Shown here piece after piece: positions 39,953-59,000 of a DNA stretch of 64,000 nucleotides (its first letter is position 1; every line of letters starts with the position of its first letter). The notes beneath the pieces were generated by a model that was not told the DNA's origin, ran no database searches, and saw only the letters and a list, made by a program, of their open reading frames with translations. The stretch is from Leptospira stimsonii (GTDB taxonomy: Bacteria > Spirochaetota > Leptospiria > Leptospirales > Leptospiraceae). The stretch lies in the NCBI RefSeq assembly GCF_003545885.1, contig NZ_QHCT01000001.1, forward strand, positions 1,468,001-1,532,000, in the 5' to 3' direction. A program made the position numbers and the translations under genes.

Positions 39953-40141
39953 ATGTCTTATATGGCGGTTGGTTCCAGGCAGATTTTGTTTTCCGATTCG
40001 ATTGCTCCGGTTTCCACCGGTTCTTCTTCCAGAGAGATCGTGGCGACACAGGACAATCAGAGCAAAAGCCCCGATTCCGAAGTGGTTCCTCCGGGTTCTC
40101 CTCCTCCATCGGTTGGAAAGAATGTCGACGTTTATGCTTAA
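39953..40141 (+). CDS. Small hypothetical protein, Ser/Pro-rich
   Basis: 62 residues, MSYMAVGSRQILFSDSIAPVS at the start and a disordered Ser/Pro-rich remainder (VVPPGSPPPSVGKNVDVYA). A very strong ribosome binding site (GGAGGAGAGAGT) directly before the ATG and a 12-bp gap to the next gene support it as real. No family recognised. Confidence 0.65.
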   Translation: MSYMAVGSRQILFSDSIAPVSTGSSSREIVATQDNQSKSPDSEVVPPGSPPPSVGKNVDVYA

Positions 40142-40153
40142 AGCGGAAGTGAT

Positions 40154-40540
40154 ATGACCCATCTTTTATTCTCTCTCATTCTGATGTCCCTCGTTGTCGA
40201 GTTTGTGTTTCCACTCATCAATCCTGATTTTCACGTGGTAGGCGGTTGGATCAATTCGATCATCGTAGTCGTCGCCTTTGTTCTGATCAACGCGTTTATG
40301 AGATTGATCTTAATCATCATGACCCTGGGAATCGGAATCGTCTTTTATTATCTGAGTCTTGGTTTGATCGGATTGATCATCAATGCCTGGGTGATTTTAA
40401 TCATCGGCGATTGGTTTCCGGGAACTCTTTCGGTTCCCGGTTTTTGGTCCGCGTTTTTAGGAGGAATTCTTCTTGTTCTTGCGAACTACGTCGGAAAGAC
40501 CGAATCCAAAGAAAGAAAAAAGGAAAAACAAAAAGGTTAG
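40154..40540 (+). CDS. Phage holin family 4 superfamily membrane protein (Phage_holin_4_2 type)
   Basis: 128 residues with four transmembrane segments. [87 protein letters not shown] is the usual pattern of the YvlD/holin_4_2 family. Despite the name, these proteins are chromosomal in many bacteria and not evidence of a phage. The tail is Lys-rich. Its stop overlaps the stop of the converging gene by 4 bp. Confidence 0.88.
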   Translation: MTHLLFSLILMSLVVEFVFPLINPDFHVVGGWINSIIVVVAFVLINAFMRLILIIMTLGIGIVFYYLSLGLIGLIINAWVILIIGDWFPGTLSVPGFWSAFLGGILLVLANYVGKTESKERKKEKQKG

Positions 40541-41187
40541 AATCGAACCGCTCTGAAATAATCCTTTAAGATAGAATCCAGTTGTTCGTAAGAATGGTAT
40601 CCTCTCGCGAGGATGCCGCTTTCCGCTCCGTCCGAAAACACTAAACTCGGAAACGCGCTCACCCCCAAAGAAAAACCGAAATAGAAATCATTTTGGGTTT
40701 CCATCTCCGTATCCTTGTCTTCAAAGACCGACTGAAATTCTTTCTTAGGGATTCCGACGGTTTCCGCGATCTTGAAAAACGTTTCCGCCGAAGTTGGATC
40801 TTGATTCCCATAAAAAAAAGTTTTGGAAAGTGTATGCAAATATTGGAATGTGATTTCCGGATTGATTTTTTGCGCGCTGATCACGGCTCGGCAGGCAGGA
40901 AACGAATCGTAGCGAAAGTCCTTTTGTTCAAGAATCCCAAGTTGAAACGATTGTTTTGTGAGCGCCTCTGCGTCTTTCCATTCGTGTTTTAGAATTCTCG
41001 CAAGTTCGGGAGTGAGTAGTTCCGCGCTTTCGCCGAACCGAAGTCCTCCCAAGACGAGAGAGAAACGAATTTTATCTTTGTATTCTTCTTGGATTCTTTC
41101 GAAGACCGGTGCAAAGCCGTAGGACCAAGGACAGAGGGGGTCCACCGCGTAGAGAATGGAATGTTGGAGAGAATCGTTCTGTTGCAA
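40537..41187 (-). CDS. DsbA-family (FrnE-like) thioredoxin-fold protein
   Basis: About 217 residues starting at a TTG shortly before [30 protein letters not shown]. The helix-rich insert and the cis-proline region [14 protein letters not shown] fit the DsbA/FrnE family. The active site reads CPWS, keeping only the first cysteine of CxxC, so it may not be a normal disulfide oxidase. The frame is open upstream to 41439, but that part contains several repeat words and no domain, so I excluded it. GAGGG, part of a GGGAACTCCC repeat, lies just before the chosen TTG and may act as the ribosome binding site. Confidence 0.8.
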   Translation of the reverse strand: MQQNDSLQHSILYAVDPLCPWSYGFAPVFERIQEEYKDKIRFSLVLGGLRFGESAELLTPELARILKHEWKDAEALTKQSFQLGILEQKDFRYDSFPACRAVISAQKINPEITFQYLHTLSKTFFYGNQDPTSAETFFKIAETVGIPKKEFQSVFEDKDTEMETQNDFYFGFSLGVSAFPSLVFSDGAESGILARGYHSYEQLDSILKDYFRAVRF

Positions 41188-41578
41188 GGGAGTTCCCTCA
41201 ATGCTTTGATTTCCAAAAGATGATTTGGATTCCGCGGAAGACCATCCTTTTTTGGGAGTTCTCGCGTTCCTTGGAAGTCCGAAGGATTCCTTTTTCAAGG
41301 AGTTCCCGCAAAATCGACACATCGGAAAGATCCAGGACCAAGGATTCGTTTCTCTTGGAGGAGTTCCTACTTTTTTTACTCGTACACTTCCGAAGAATCG
41401 AAATTCAAAACGTTTTGGAAGAATCAATTCTTCCGACAAAGAATCCGATTACAAAAAAAACTTGAAACAACACCGAATGTCCCGGAACCAACCGCACCAA
41501 AATGTGGAGTGGACCATTTCCTATTTTTGAATCCACGAAAAATGAACTCCTCGAATTCTTCTCCTCCTTTGGCGCATT
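41188..41578. repeat. Intergenic region with clustered GGAGTTCC repeat words
   Basis: Four related words lie in about 190 bp: GGGAGTTCCC near 41189, GGGAGTTCTCGC near 41253, AAGGAGTTCCCGCAAAAT near 41298 and GAGGAGTTCCTAC near 41360. The reading frames through this stretch have no recognisable domain. It is the densest cluster of this repeat in the window. Confidence 0.6.
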
Positions 41579-41606
41579 AAAAAAGGCGGGATAACCCGCC
41601 TTTTTT
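41579..41606. terminator. Strong bidirectional intrinsic terminator
   Basis: AAAAAAGGCGGG, loop ATAA, CCCGCCTTTTTT: a perfect 12-bp stem with A and T tracts on both sides. It lies 24 bp past the stop of the minus-strand membrane protein gene. Confidence 0.9.
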
Positions 41607-41623
41607 AAAGTCATTCTTGTTTC

Positions 41624-42498
<875 letters not shown>

Positions 42499-44262
42499 CT
42501 ATTTTCGATCGATTACAAGGAGTGTAACGTCGTCTTCGAATTTGGGACGGTTACAATATTCGATTGCATCTTCGACGATCTGAGCGGAAGACTCTTTTAC
42601 GTTTTTTGAAATCGATTTTCGGATGGAAAGAGAAACCAATTCTTCGCTATATCTTTTGGATCGATCCTCGGAAGAATGTTCCGAAAGACCGTCCGTATAA
42701 AGAACGAGTCGATCTCCCGCGCGAAACATCGTCGAATTCTCCTCGAAAAATAGATCCGGGATCACTCCGATGAGTTTTCCTTTTGTCTCCAACGGGATCA
42801 TCGTGTCCGTCGCGTTTTGTAAAAGTAGCGGATGGTTGTGGCCGGCGTTGGAAAAAAGAATCGTATTCTTCTCCGTATCGATCACACAATAGAATGCTGT
42901 TACGAAGTTTCCGGCCATCTTATTGTTCAAAGCGTGATTCAGTCCCGTAAAAAAACGCGAAGGACTGGAGAGGGTTTCCTTATCGTAAGTCGAGATGATC
43001 GTATTCATGACGGCGGCGATCACGGAAGCTGAAAGCCCGTGACCGGAAACGTCCGCGATGAGAAAACCCGTTCTTTCCGTATCCAACTTGAAGACGCTAT
43101 AAAAATCTCCGCCGACGTTCGAGTAAGGAATATGTTGTGAGCCAACGTCTAAACCCTTGATATAAGGGATCGCGGTCGGAATCACCTTTGACATCACTTC
43201 TCTTGCTCTTTGCAATTCTCGATCGGAATCCACAACCCTATGAAAGAGGTCCGCGTTCTTGATCGTAACCGAAAGTCGATTTGCGATCGCTCCCAACATA
43301 TCGAGATCGTTGTTGTGAAATGCGAAACCGGAATTCTTACTATTGACGCTGATGACTCCGAGGAGTTCGTCCCTGTAGATCAGAGGAGAAGAGATCAAAG
43401 AGTTTGCTTCGAACTTATACTTTGCATCTTGATTATAACGTTTGTCTTCTTCCAGATTTTGGATCAGAAGATTTTTCCTTTCTTGAGCGACCCAGCCCGC
43501 GATTCCTTCACCGAACGGAACCACGATCGAATGGACTGCTTCTTTCGGAATTCCTTTTGCGGCTAGGATTCTTAAGGTTTTACTTTTGTGATCCGCGAGA
43601 TAGATCGTCCCAGTTCTTGCTTCCAAAAATTCCAAGATTTTATCCAAGACCCAGTTGCCGAGTTCGTGAATGCTCTTTTCGGAAACGATGAGCTTTTCGA
43701 ATTCATAAAGAAGGGAAAGTTCTAAGATTCTTTTTTTGAGATTATCGTGGATCTTCGCGTTTTGGATCGCGATCGCGGCGACTTCGGACAAGGAGGAAAG
43801 ATAATTCAGATCGGAAGAATCAAAAGCCCTCTCCTTTGTCTTGTTGAGAATTTCCAGAGTACCGATGATCTTGTCTTCCACAAAGAGGGGAACGCAAACA
43901 AGGGAACGGGTTCGATAACCGGTCTTCTTATCCCAATCTTGATTGAATCTCGGATCGGAATACGCGTCTTCCAGGATGATCGCCTTTTTCTCTTTTGCGA
44001 CCCAGCCTGCGATTCCTTGCCCCATATCGAGGCGACCGTATTTTTGAATGATTTCCCCTTTTTCACCAAGAGCGACTTCGCAATATAAGAATTCTCCGGT
44101 TTCGTCGAGAAGAAAGAGGGAACTCGCTTCGGCTTCCAAGAGATCCTTGGAATAGAGCATGATCAAAGGTAAGAGCTGATAAAGATCCAAATTCGCATTT
44201 AAGATCGTACTCGTATTGAGAATACTCTTCAACTTTTGAAATTCTAAATCAGCGTGAGTCAT
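42499..44262 (-). CDS. GAF-GAF-SpoIIE phosphatase (RsbU-like PP2C)
   Basis: About 587 residues. Two GAF domains (about 15-165 and 200-350) show the same pattern, for example GRLDMGQGIAGWVAKEKKAIILEDAYSDPRFNQDWDKKTGY and VVPFGEGIAGWVAQERKNLLIQNLEEDKRYNQDAKYKFEANS. A PP2C/SpoIIE domain follows, with metal-site words DVGSQHIPYSNVGGDFYSVF, IADVSGHGLSASVIAAV and LYTDGLSEHSS. Such proteins dephosphorylate anti-anti-sigma factors in partner-switching systems; no partner gene is adjacent. An ATG at 44304 is also open; MTHADLEF at 44262 is preferred. Confidence 0.92.
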   Translation of the reverse strand: MTHADLEFQKLKSILNTSTILNANLDLYQLLPLIMLYSKDLLEAEASSLFLLDETGEFLYCEVALGEKGEIIQKYGRLDMGQGIAGWVAKEKKAIILEDAYSDPRFNQDWDKKTGYRTRSLVCVPLFVEDKIIGTLEILNKTKERAFDSSDLNYLSSLSEVAAIAIQNAKIHDNLKKRILELSLLYEFEKLIVSEKSIHELGNWVLDKILEFLEARTGTIYLADHKSKTLRILAAKGIPKEAVHSIVVPFGEGIAGWVAQERKNLLIQNLEEDKRYNQDAKYKFEANSLISSPLIYRDELLGVISVNSKNSGFAFHNNDLDMLGAIANRLSVTIKNADLFHRVVDSDRELQRAREVMSKVIPTAIPYIKGLDVGSQHIPYSNVGGDFYSVFKLDTERTGFLIADVSGHGLSASVIAAVMNTIISTYDKETLSSPSRFFTGLNHALNNKMAGNFVTAFYCVIDTEKNTILFSNAGHNHPLLLQNATDTMIPLETKGKLIGVIPDLFFEENSTMFRAGDRLVLYTDGLSEHSSEDRSKRYSEELVSLSIRKSISKNVKESSAQIVEDAIEYCNRPKFEDDVTLLVIDRK

Positions 44263-44493
44263 AGAGATTTCTGTCAATGCTACAGGAAATAGAAGGTTCG
44301 TCAAGGGTTTGGAAATATCCGGTAGACTGAAAAACTATAATTCGCTTAACGATAAACGGCTTCGGTGGTTGACGTTTTATTTCGGTTTAAAAAAAGGGAT
44401 TTCGTTTCAGAAACAACAAAGCGCCAAAATTCCGAGAAAAGTATTTTTTGAAAGGAAGAAACTTCAACGAATTGAAACGGTCTCATTAGAGTA

Positions 44494-45702
<1,209 letters not shown>

Positions 45703-46014
45703 GAAAAATTCTGAATTCAATCGAAGACTCTCCTCGTTCGAGAGGAAAAAAGTAGGAACTCCTTCGAAGAGAAGCCAGAAACGAAAGTTCGCTTTGGTTT
45801 CAAGGCATTTTTTGCGTGCAATGTTTGTCGGAACAAATGATTCTCTCTGTGAAAGCGGGGAGTTCCCGCAAAAAAGGATTCTTCTTCGAAAGAATTGCAG
45901 TGTAGGAACTCCTAAAAAAAGGAAAGACGGAGAAGGATTCTCTCTTCTGCACCTTTTCCGGGCCGTTTTGAAATCCGATATTCTAAGAAAGGACTTAGGA
46001 TGGAGGGCAAAACG
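45703..46014. repeat. Intergenic region with three GGAACTCC/GGAGTTCC words
   Basis: GTAGGAACTCCTTC near 45752, GCGGGGAGTTCCCGC near 45855 and GTAGGAACTCCTA near 45902. No gene is supported. They belong to the same dispersed family seen near 27.6 kb and 41.3 kb. Confidence 0.55.
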
Positions 46015-46635
46015 ATGGTCCTTTCCGGAACCAATCGAATCGCGATCACGATAGGAATGATATTCTTCATTTTTTTTACCGTAAACGACTGCGGAAAAAA
46101 AAACAAGGGAACACCAAAGAAGGAAAATTCCAAAACGAGCGTATCAAAAAAAAACGAACTAGAGTTGGAACCGGAATTGAAGGAAAGAAAGTTCTTCCAA
46201 GAAGACGCGCTTGGCCAACCGAAAAAATATTCGGAACCGGAAGAACAAGCGGAAGAATCCGAACGATACGAACCTCAAAAAAAACAAAACAAATCGCCTT
46301 CGTCTTTTCTCGGATCTTCACAGGGATGTAAGAGCGGAGATTGTAAAAACGGAAACGGAATCTATGTCTATGGATCCGGCGAAGTATATTCCGGATCGTT
46401 TAAAAATGATAAGCGACATGGGAATGGAAACATTCTCTATAAGGACGGGGATCGATTTTCCGGAAATTTTCAGAATGATAAAAAATCGGGAATCGGAACC
46501 TATCGATTCGCAAGCGGGGCGATATTCAGCGGACGATTCTACGAGGACGGAGAAAGCGCGGAAGGATTCTTAACCGTAGGAAAGAAGAAAAAAGAATGTT
46601 CCATCATTCGAAATCAGATGAATTGCAAAAAATAA
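46015..46635 (+). CDS. MORN-repeat lipoprotein
   Basis: About 206 residues. An N-terminal signal (IAITIGMIFFIFFTVNDC) ends at a cysteine that could be lipidated under relaxed spirochaetal rules. A long Lys/Glu-rich disordered linker follows. The C-terminal part holds about three MORN repeats: GNGIYVYGSGEVYSGSFKND, HGNGNILYKDGDRFSGNFQND and GIGTYRFASGAIFSGRF. MORN repeats bind lipids or proteins. The ATG at 46015 has GGAGGG at good spacing; 46000 is an alternative. Function unknown. Confidence 0.8.
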   Translation: MVLSGTNRIAITIGMIFFIFFTVNDCGKKNKGTPKKENSKTSVSKKNELELEPELKERKFFQEDALGQPKKYSEPEEQAEESERYEPQKKQNKSPSSFLGSSQGCKSGDCKNGNGIYVYGSGEVYSGSFKNDKRHGNGNILYKDGDRFSGNFQNDKKSGIGTYRFASGAIFSGRFYEDGESAEGFLTVGKKKKECSIIRNQMNCKK

Positions 46636-47119
46636 TTCGGGCGTTTCCTCGCGCTACAACATCGTAAAGAACGCGCTCGGACCGGGCTCTCCACTCCAGT
46701 CAAAAAATTAAAAAGACAAAACCCTAAGAGAAGCGAAGACCCGAAGAGCAATTTTTTGACTCCGTGTCGATCCCATAACGCGAGACAAGCCACAGGATCG
46801 TCCGAATGTACCGAAAAAAAGGAACGATCGCATTGAATTTCACATAACGTTCCTTTTAAAAAAAAGAAAAGAATCGGTTTTACTCGAAAGAACCGAAAGC
46901 AATCTTTCACTTTTATATTCTCTAAAGTCGTTTGCTTTGTATTGCGAGTCCTAAAAAATAAATTCGATCGGATTCAAGAGCGTAACTTTTCTAAAGAATC
47001 GGAAAATGAGTTTTTTCTCGGAATCAAAAAAAGGAATCTCCTTTCCGGGAAAGGTAATTCCTTTTAACGGCGCGCCATCCCGAACGTAAAAGAATTTCCG
47101 AACTCTCCGAAGGAAAAAA
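46636..47119. other. Intergenic region with a long-range inverted repeat
   Basis: AGTCAAAAAATT (46698-46709) and AATTTTTTGACT (46750-46761) are perfect 12-bp complements 40 nt apart. An open frame on the minus strand at 46614-46910 has no supporting signal. Otherwise nothing recognised. Confidence 0.45.
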
Positions 47120-47323
47120 TCAACGTTCCTTTTTCCTAAGTTCCGTCACCTGATCAAACCCGATTCCCCAATTGTCCGTTTCCACTTCGTCGATAATGAC
47201 GAAGGTCGTCTGCGGATTTTTTCCGAGGACGTCCTTCAGAAGTTGCGTTGCCCCGGCGATCAGTCGCGCTTTCTGTTCTTGAGTGGCTCCTTCCTTCGTA
47301 ATCCGAATATTGACATACGGCAT
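47120..47323 (-). CDS. 4-oxalocrotonate tautomerase family protein
   Basis: 67 residues, MPYVNIRITKEGATQEQKARLIAGATQLLKDVLGKNPQTTFVIIDEVETDNWGIGFDQVTELR. The proline after the initiator methionine is the catalytic base of the tautomerase superfamily, and the length and beta-alpha-beta layout match. The natural substrate is unknown. Single gene on the minus strand. Confidence 0.92.
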   Translation of the reverse strand: MPYVNIRITKEGATQEQKARLIAGATQLLKDVLGKNPQTTFVIIDEVETDNWGIGFDQVTELRKKER

Positions 47324-47440
47324 AAGACTTTCTCCAAATTTGATTCTAAAAAAGAGTTTTGAAACTTAGACTGGTCCATCCTTTTCAAGGAAGAGGTAAA
47401 TGGATGCCGCCCGCTTCGACAAAATACCGAAGAACAAGTA

Positions 47441-47788
47441 TCAAAATGAGCGTTGAAAACAAAACGAAAAGCTCGATAAACACACCCGCGAGCCAAGCGA
47501 ACTAAAAGCAAAATAAAAAACCAAGAGAAGTGTCGCCCCGATCTGTATATCGTTGCAAAGCCTGGCAAACTGTGTCGGCGTCAAATCTGCATTGAGTTTG
47601 TATAAGAGAACCGAAAAGAGAAACGGATCGGACTGATACTTAGGTGAAAGATCGGATTTCGAAAGCCAGTAAAACCCCGTGTTGTAAACCCTCGCTTCCT
47701 CCTTGGACTGATACAAATAAGACGCGCCTACTCTCAAAACAAAGTAGAAGACGAATAGCAGGAGCGAACTCGGGATGACTATTTTCAC
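47441..47788 (-). CDS. Small membrane protein, hypothetical
   Basis: 115 residues from a GTG. It has an N-terminal hydrophobic segment (PSSLLLFVFYFVLRVGASYLY) and a second one (IGATLLLVFYFAFSSLG). The middle (EEARVYNTGFYWLSKSDLSPKYQSDPFLFSVLLYKL) is well-formed coding sequence. The last 25 residues are Ser/Phe-rich and could follow a frameshift, so the true C-terminus may differ. No family recognised. Confidence 0.45.
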   Translation of the reverse strand: MKIVIPSSLLLFVFYFVLRVGASYLYQSKEEARVYNTGFYWLSKSDLSPKYQSDPFLFSVLLYKLNADLTPTQFARLCNDIQIGATLLLVFYFAFSSLGSRVCLSSFSFCFQRSF

Positions 47789-48141
47789 GATAGGGAATGT
47801 ATAGAAGAGATTCGTCGGGGTGTCAAGGAATTGGGGGAGGTTGGTTAAGAAAGGTTGGAGTGGAGGAGCCTCGATCGAGTTTGTCGATGACGGAACGATT
47901 TTCCCTATGGGTTAAGCTGTTGTGGTTAAGAAATTGAGGATTTCGCGGAAGAGTGAAGTTTTGCTTGATCAGCAATTTTCTTTTATCTTACCTCGTTTTT
48001 AGTAAAAAGCATTTTCAGAAAATGGTAATGAACTTTGCGAATAAAAATTTACTGTTTCGTGAATTCCAAATCATTCTGTTGTAATTAAGTCCTTTTCACT
48101 TAAAGCAAAGTGGATTTTCTGAATCCTCTTGTTTTTTAAAA
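47789..48141. other. Intergenic region, nothing recognised
   Basis: About 350 bp, increasingly AT-rich toward 48.1 kb. No promoter, repeat or gene stands out. Confidence 0.5.
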
Positions 48142-48514
48142 CTATTTCCTGTCAATAAACTTAGCCCAACTGAAATAGGCTAAGAGAAAAAAAATAACTG
48201 CGAATACAGGGGATAAGCCGTATGCGATTATTTTTTTTTTGTCTAAAGCGTGAATTTTTGGAAAAAATATCCAAGCGCTTTCAGCAGGTTCAAAATAAAA
48301 CATATGATATTCTGGCTCGTAGGCAAAATCTTTAATGTCAGGGCATAATGCGGAAGTTGAACTTTCTTTAATTGTGAACTTGTCAAAGTTATAAAAACAG
48401 TAAAGACCTGGCAGAAAAAGAATGGTTTTATCATTTGCCACCCACCTATCAAATTTACAAGTAAAGACGATTAGGGAAAGATAAACAAATACCAAAGTCA
48501 AGTGATTTTTCTTT

Positions 48515-48531
<17 letters not shown>
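48142..48531 (-). CDS. Small AT-rich membrane protein; candidate immunity protein
   Basis: 129 residues. Two transmembrane segments: one near the N-terminus (LTLVFVYLSLIVFTC) and one near the C-terminus (YGLSPVFAVIFFLLAYFSWAKF). The part between them is probably periplasmic, with CPDIKDFAYEPEYHMFYFEPAESAWIFFPKIHAL. Its ATG lies 17 bp inside the 3' end of the RHS-type gene, so the two are translationally coupled. Low GC like the RHS tip. In polymorphic toxin loci this position holds the immunity gene; that role is inferred from context only. Confidence 0.65.
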
Positions 48532-56032
<7,501 letters not shown>

Positions 56033-56058
56033 CTATGAATCTCTATTTTATATCGAGA

Positions 56059-59000
56059 TCAATATTTGATTTTGGCGCGAACGGTATAATCTCTTTCGAT
56101 CAAAGGAGCCACGAAGAAGTTGTTGAGACCATACTGTAGAGCGCCTGGATTGTTGAGATCGATTTTGGCCCCACGGATTCTTTGCTGGGTTTTATCTTGG
56201 GAAACCCACGTTACAAGGCCTAGGTTCGATGCAGAATTGATAGTCGCAGTAGGGTTAAACTGAATTCCTTCATTCGTTGTACTTAATTGGAATTCTTTTT
56301 GACCATCTAACGTAAAAGTGCTAAGGTCGCTGATTCTACCCCAAATGGTTTTTTTGGTTCCGTTTGTTTGTTCCCAGGTTGTAAGAACTTTGTTTCCTGA
56401 AAGAATGCTCTGACCGGGAGATCGAAGATCAGCATCTGCGATTCCAAGTGTGAGAGAGCCGGGATACAAGAGCTGACTTGTCTGCAAGTTAATTACTTTT
56501 AACCGGATATTTTTTGAATCCGCACGATAGGTTAAGAACCCGGTATCAGCAAAATAGGAAAATCTCATATATTCGATCCCACTTGGTTCCAACACAATGT
56601 TATCGCTTCCAATGAGATTGGAATTTGAAGTATCAATTCCTCTTCCAAAAGCCGCACCGTCATTTCTGCGCCAGACGACTATTCCTTTGCCGTTTGTGAT
56701 TCCTACGTCTAAGCTGTCGCCCGAACGAGTTGCCTCGTTTAAAATTTGTTTATTGGACCCGATGATAATCGCGCTGTTCAAATCGTAGACAGAGCTCCAC
56801 ACCGAATGCGCTCCTGAAGCTCGATTTTGATATTTCCAACCGATAATAGCTTGGTTGTTATCGTTTACGGCTACGGCGGGCGTTAACGTAAAGTAAGCGA
56901 GTTGATCGTGTTGATGCGAAGGATAATCCCAAACGATATCCGTTGTCGAATGGTTCACAATATTAAAACTAGAACCGACCGCAGTTCCGTTATCCAATCG
57001 AATGACTTTGCCTTCAACACGGTAGTTACGAATATCGTTCCAAGCGCAAATCGTCGCGTTACACGCATAATTAGAATTCAAAGCAGTGGATGTTTCGAGA
57101 TCTGCCCAAATTAAAATTGCACGGTTATTGCCGACCGCGACATCAATGTATCCGTCGAAATAACTTTTTGGGTAAGGGAGATATCGGGTCGCGATTAACG
57201 ATTCGGAAACAATCGTAGAAAAATTTGTCAAATCTCGAATTGAGACCGCGATATGTTCTGAATGTGCCCATGCAATCACGACTTTCCCATTTTTTTGTTT
57301 TAGAGTATAGTTGCCTGTCTCAGTTACTGAATATGTAGGATTAATTGTAAACGGATTTCCGATGCCTTGACCTGTATTCACTGAATTATAACGACCTATA
57401 AGAGTCTGCCCTTGTCTCCAGATCGAAAGAGCTACATCTCCGTGGCTGACGGTTTTGACATTGCCTAAGCTCGGTGCATTCACGTCGGCACTGACCGTAA
57501 AGTCCGTATTCGAACTTTCCAAACGGTAAGATTTTCCCGTCGCGGCGGTTAGGCGAACCAATCCACTATATAAGAAATTCTTAAAGTCTCCGCCGTCTGA
57601 CCAAGAGTTCCAGAGAGCCACACCTTCATTGTAAATCCCCGTCCAGTTAATTGCATTCATGTCCGGTGCAAATCCTAGGCAAGAAGCCGGGTGGAACGGA
57701 CTCGTTGAGCAACTTACGGATCCGTTGAGAAGAAACGGACGATACTGGACGTTATCAAAAGCGGTGGAGTTAAAAGACGAGGCGACAAAGTTATTCCAAT
57801 CCGTAACAAATCCGGTATCGACAACTAACCTTACGTCGGGTGAAGTAAGCGCTCCGGGAATGTAGAGCGGTGTTGTTTTTTGAGCGTTGATTAGTACGGC
57901 GCTTTCTAACTGAACTTCGAAGGACCCATCGTTTTGAGGCGGCAGTACTTGTAAGATTCGGTAAGATGTAGAGTCACCTTGAATGTACAGCCGGTCACCT
58001 ACGTTTGCAGATCCATAGGCATTTGCGATTCGCACGGTTGTCGAGCCTGCCGAAATAGGCAAACCAGCTTCTCCTCTCATTTTCCGAACTTGAGAATAAT
58101 GCAACGGCCAAACTGTCCGACGATACGCGTTATTTAAGGAAGGTCGAATATACAGTTTTACTAAACTAATTGCCGGGTCTACTGTGGTACTCAATGTCGG
58201 CAATTGAACGCATAGATTATAGATTTGGTTGATGAAATCGAGAGTCGTTCCGCAATTCTTCAATTTATACGGATCGCTTGTACTTAAATCCTTAATAATG
58301 TGGAACCAATCCGTACGAGCGCCTCCGAATCCCATACTGATTTCAAAGTCTGCGGCCTGATTGATATTGTAACGATCGGACGATGTTTGTAAATTATAAT
58401 TAAAATTAGAAAAATATTGATAAGCGCCTGCATCCGTTGCGGAACCGAAATTTGGGGCTAAATATTTTGTCTTTTCTAACTGGAATTTTAGTTCGATTTT
58501 TTCGCCGAACCCAACTTCTCCTAAATAAAGAGAATTCGTATCTGGATAATATGGATGACTTCCCAACGATTTGTTATCCCATTTCGTATTGAGAGGATAA
58601 GCGTTTCCATTCTCCAACGGATTATTCCCGAATTTTTGATCGGATTTTATAAAGTCCTTAAAAGAGATATAAACTAAATCGTAATTGTCGCCGGCCCAAA
58701 TAATGGAATCCACACCTTTAAGGATAGGGGCCGCAACAGCGCCTCTCCATGGATCGAACTTACGAACGCTACCCGAGTCCGTCCAATATTCGGTCGGAGA
58801 ATAAAATTTACCGCGGGAATAGATTGCCCAAACCCCAGAGGATTGTTTCTCGGTATCGGTCCATTGGCTATATGGTTTTTGAACGCACGCAGTTCTGCTA
58901 ACTCCATCCGTTCCAGTGCTCGTTTCGTCGGTACACGGGATGTTCGTGCTGATTCCGCCGAAGGATTGGATTCCTTTCAAATAGATTCTGGATTCTCCGA

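Noticed and set aside
40154..40540. Prophage inferred from a holin-family name
   Set aside because: Holin_4_2-type proteins are common chromosomal membrane proteins and no other phage gene is present.
41188..41439. N-terminal extension of the DsbA-like frame
   Set aside because: The 84 extra codons cover clustered repeat words and have no domain; the thioredoxin fold begins after them.
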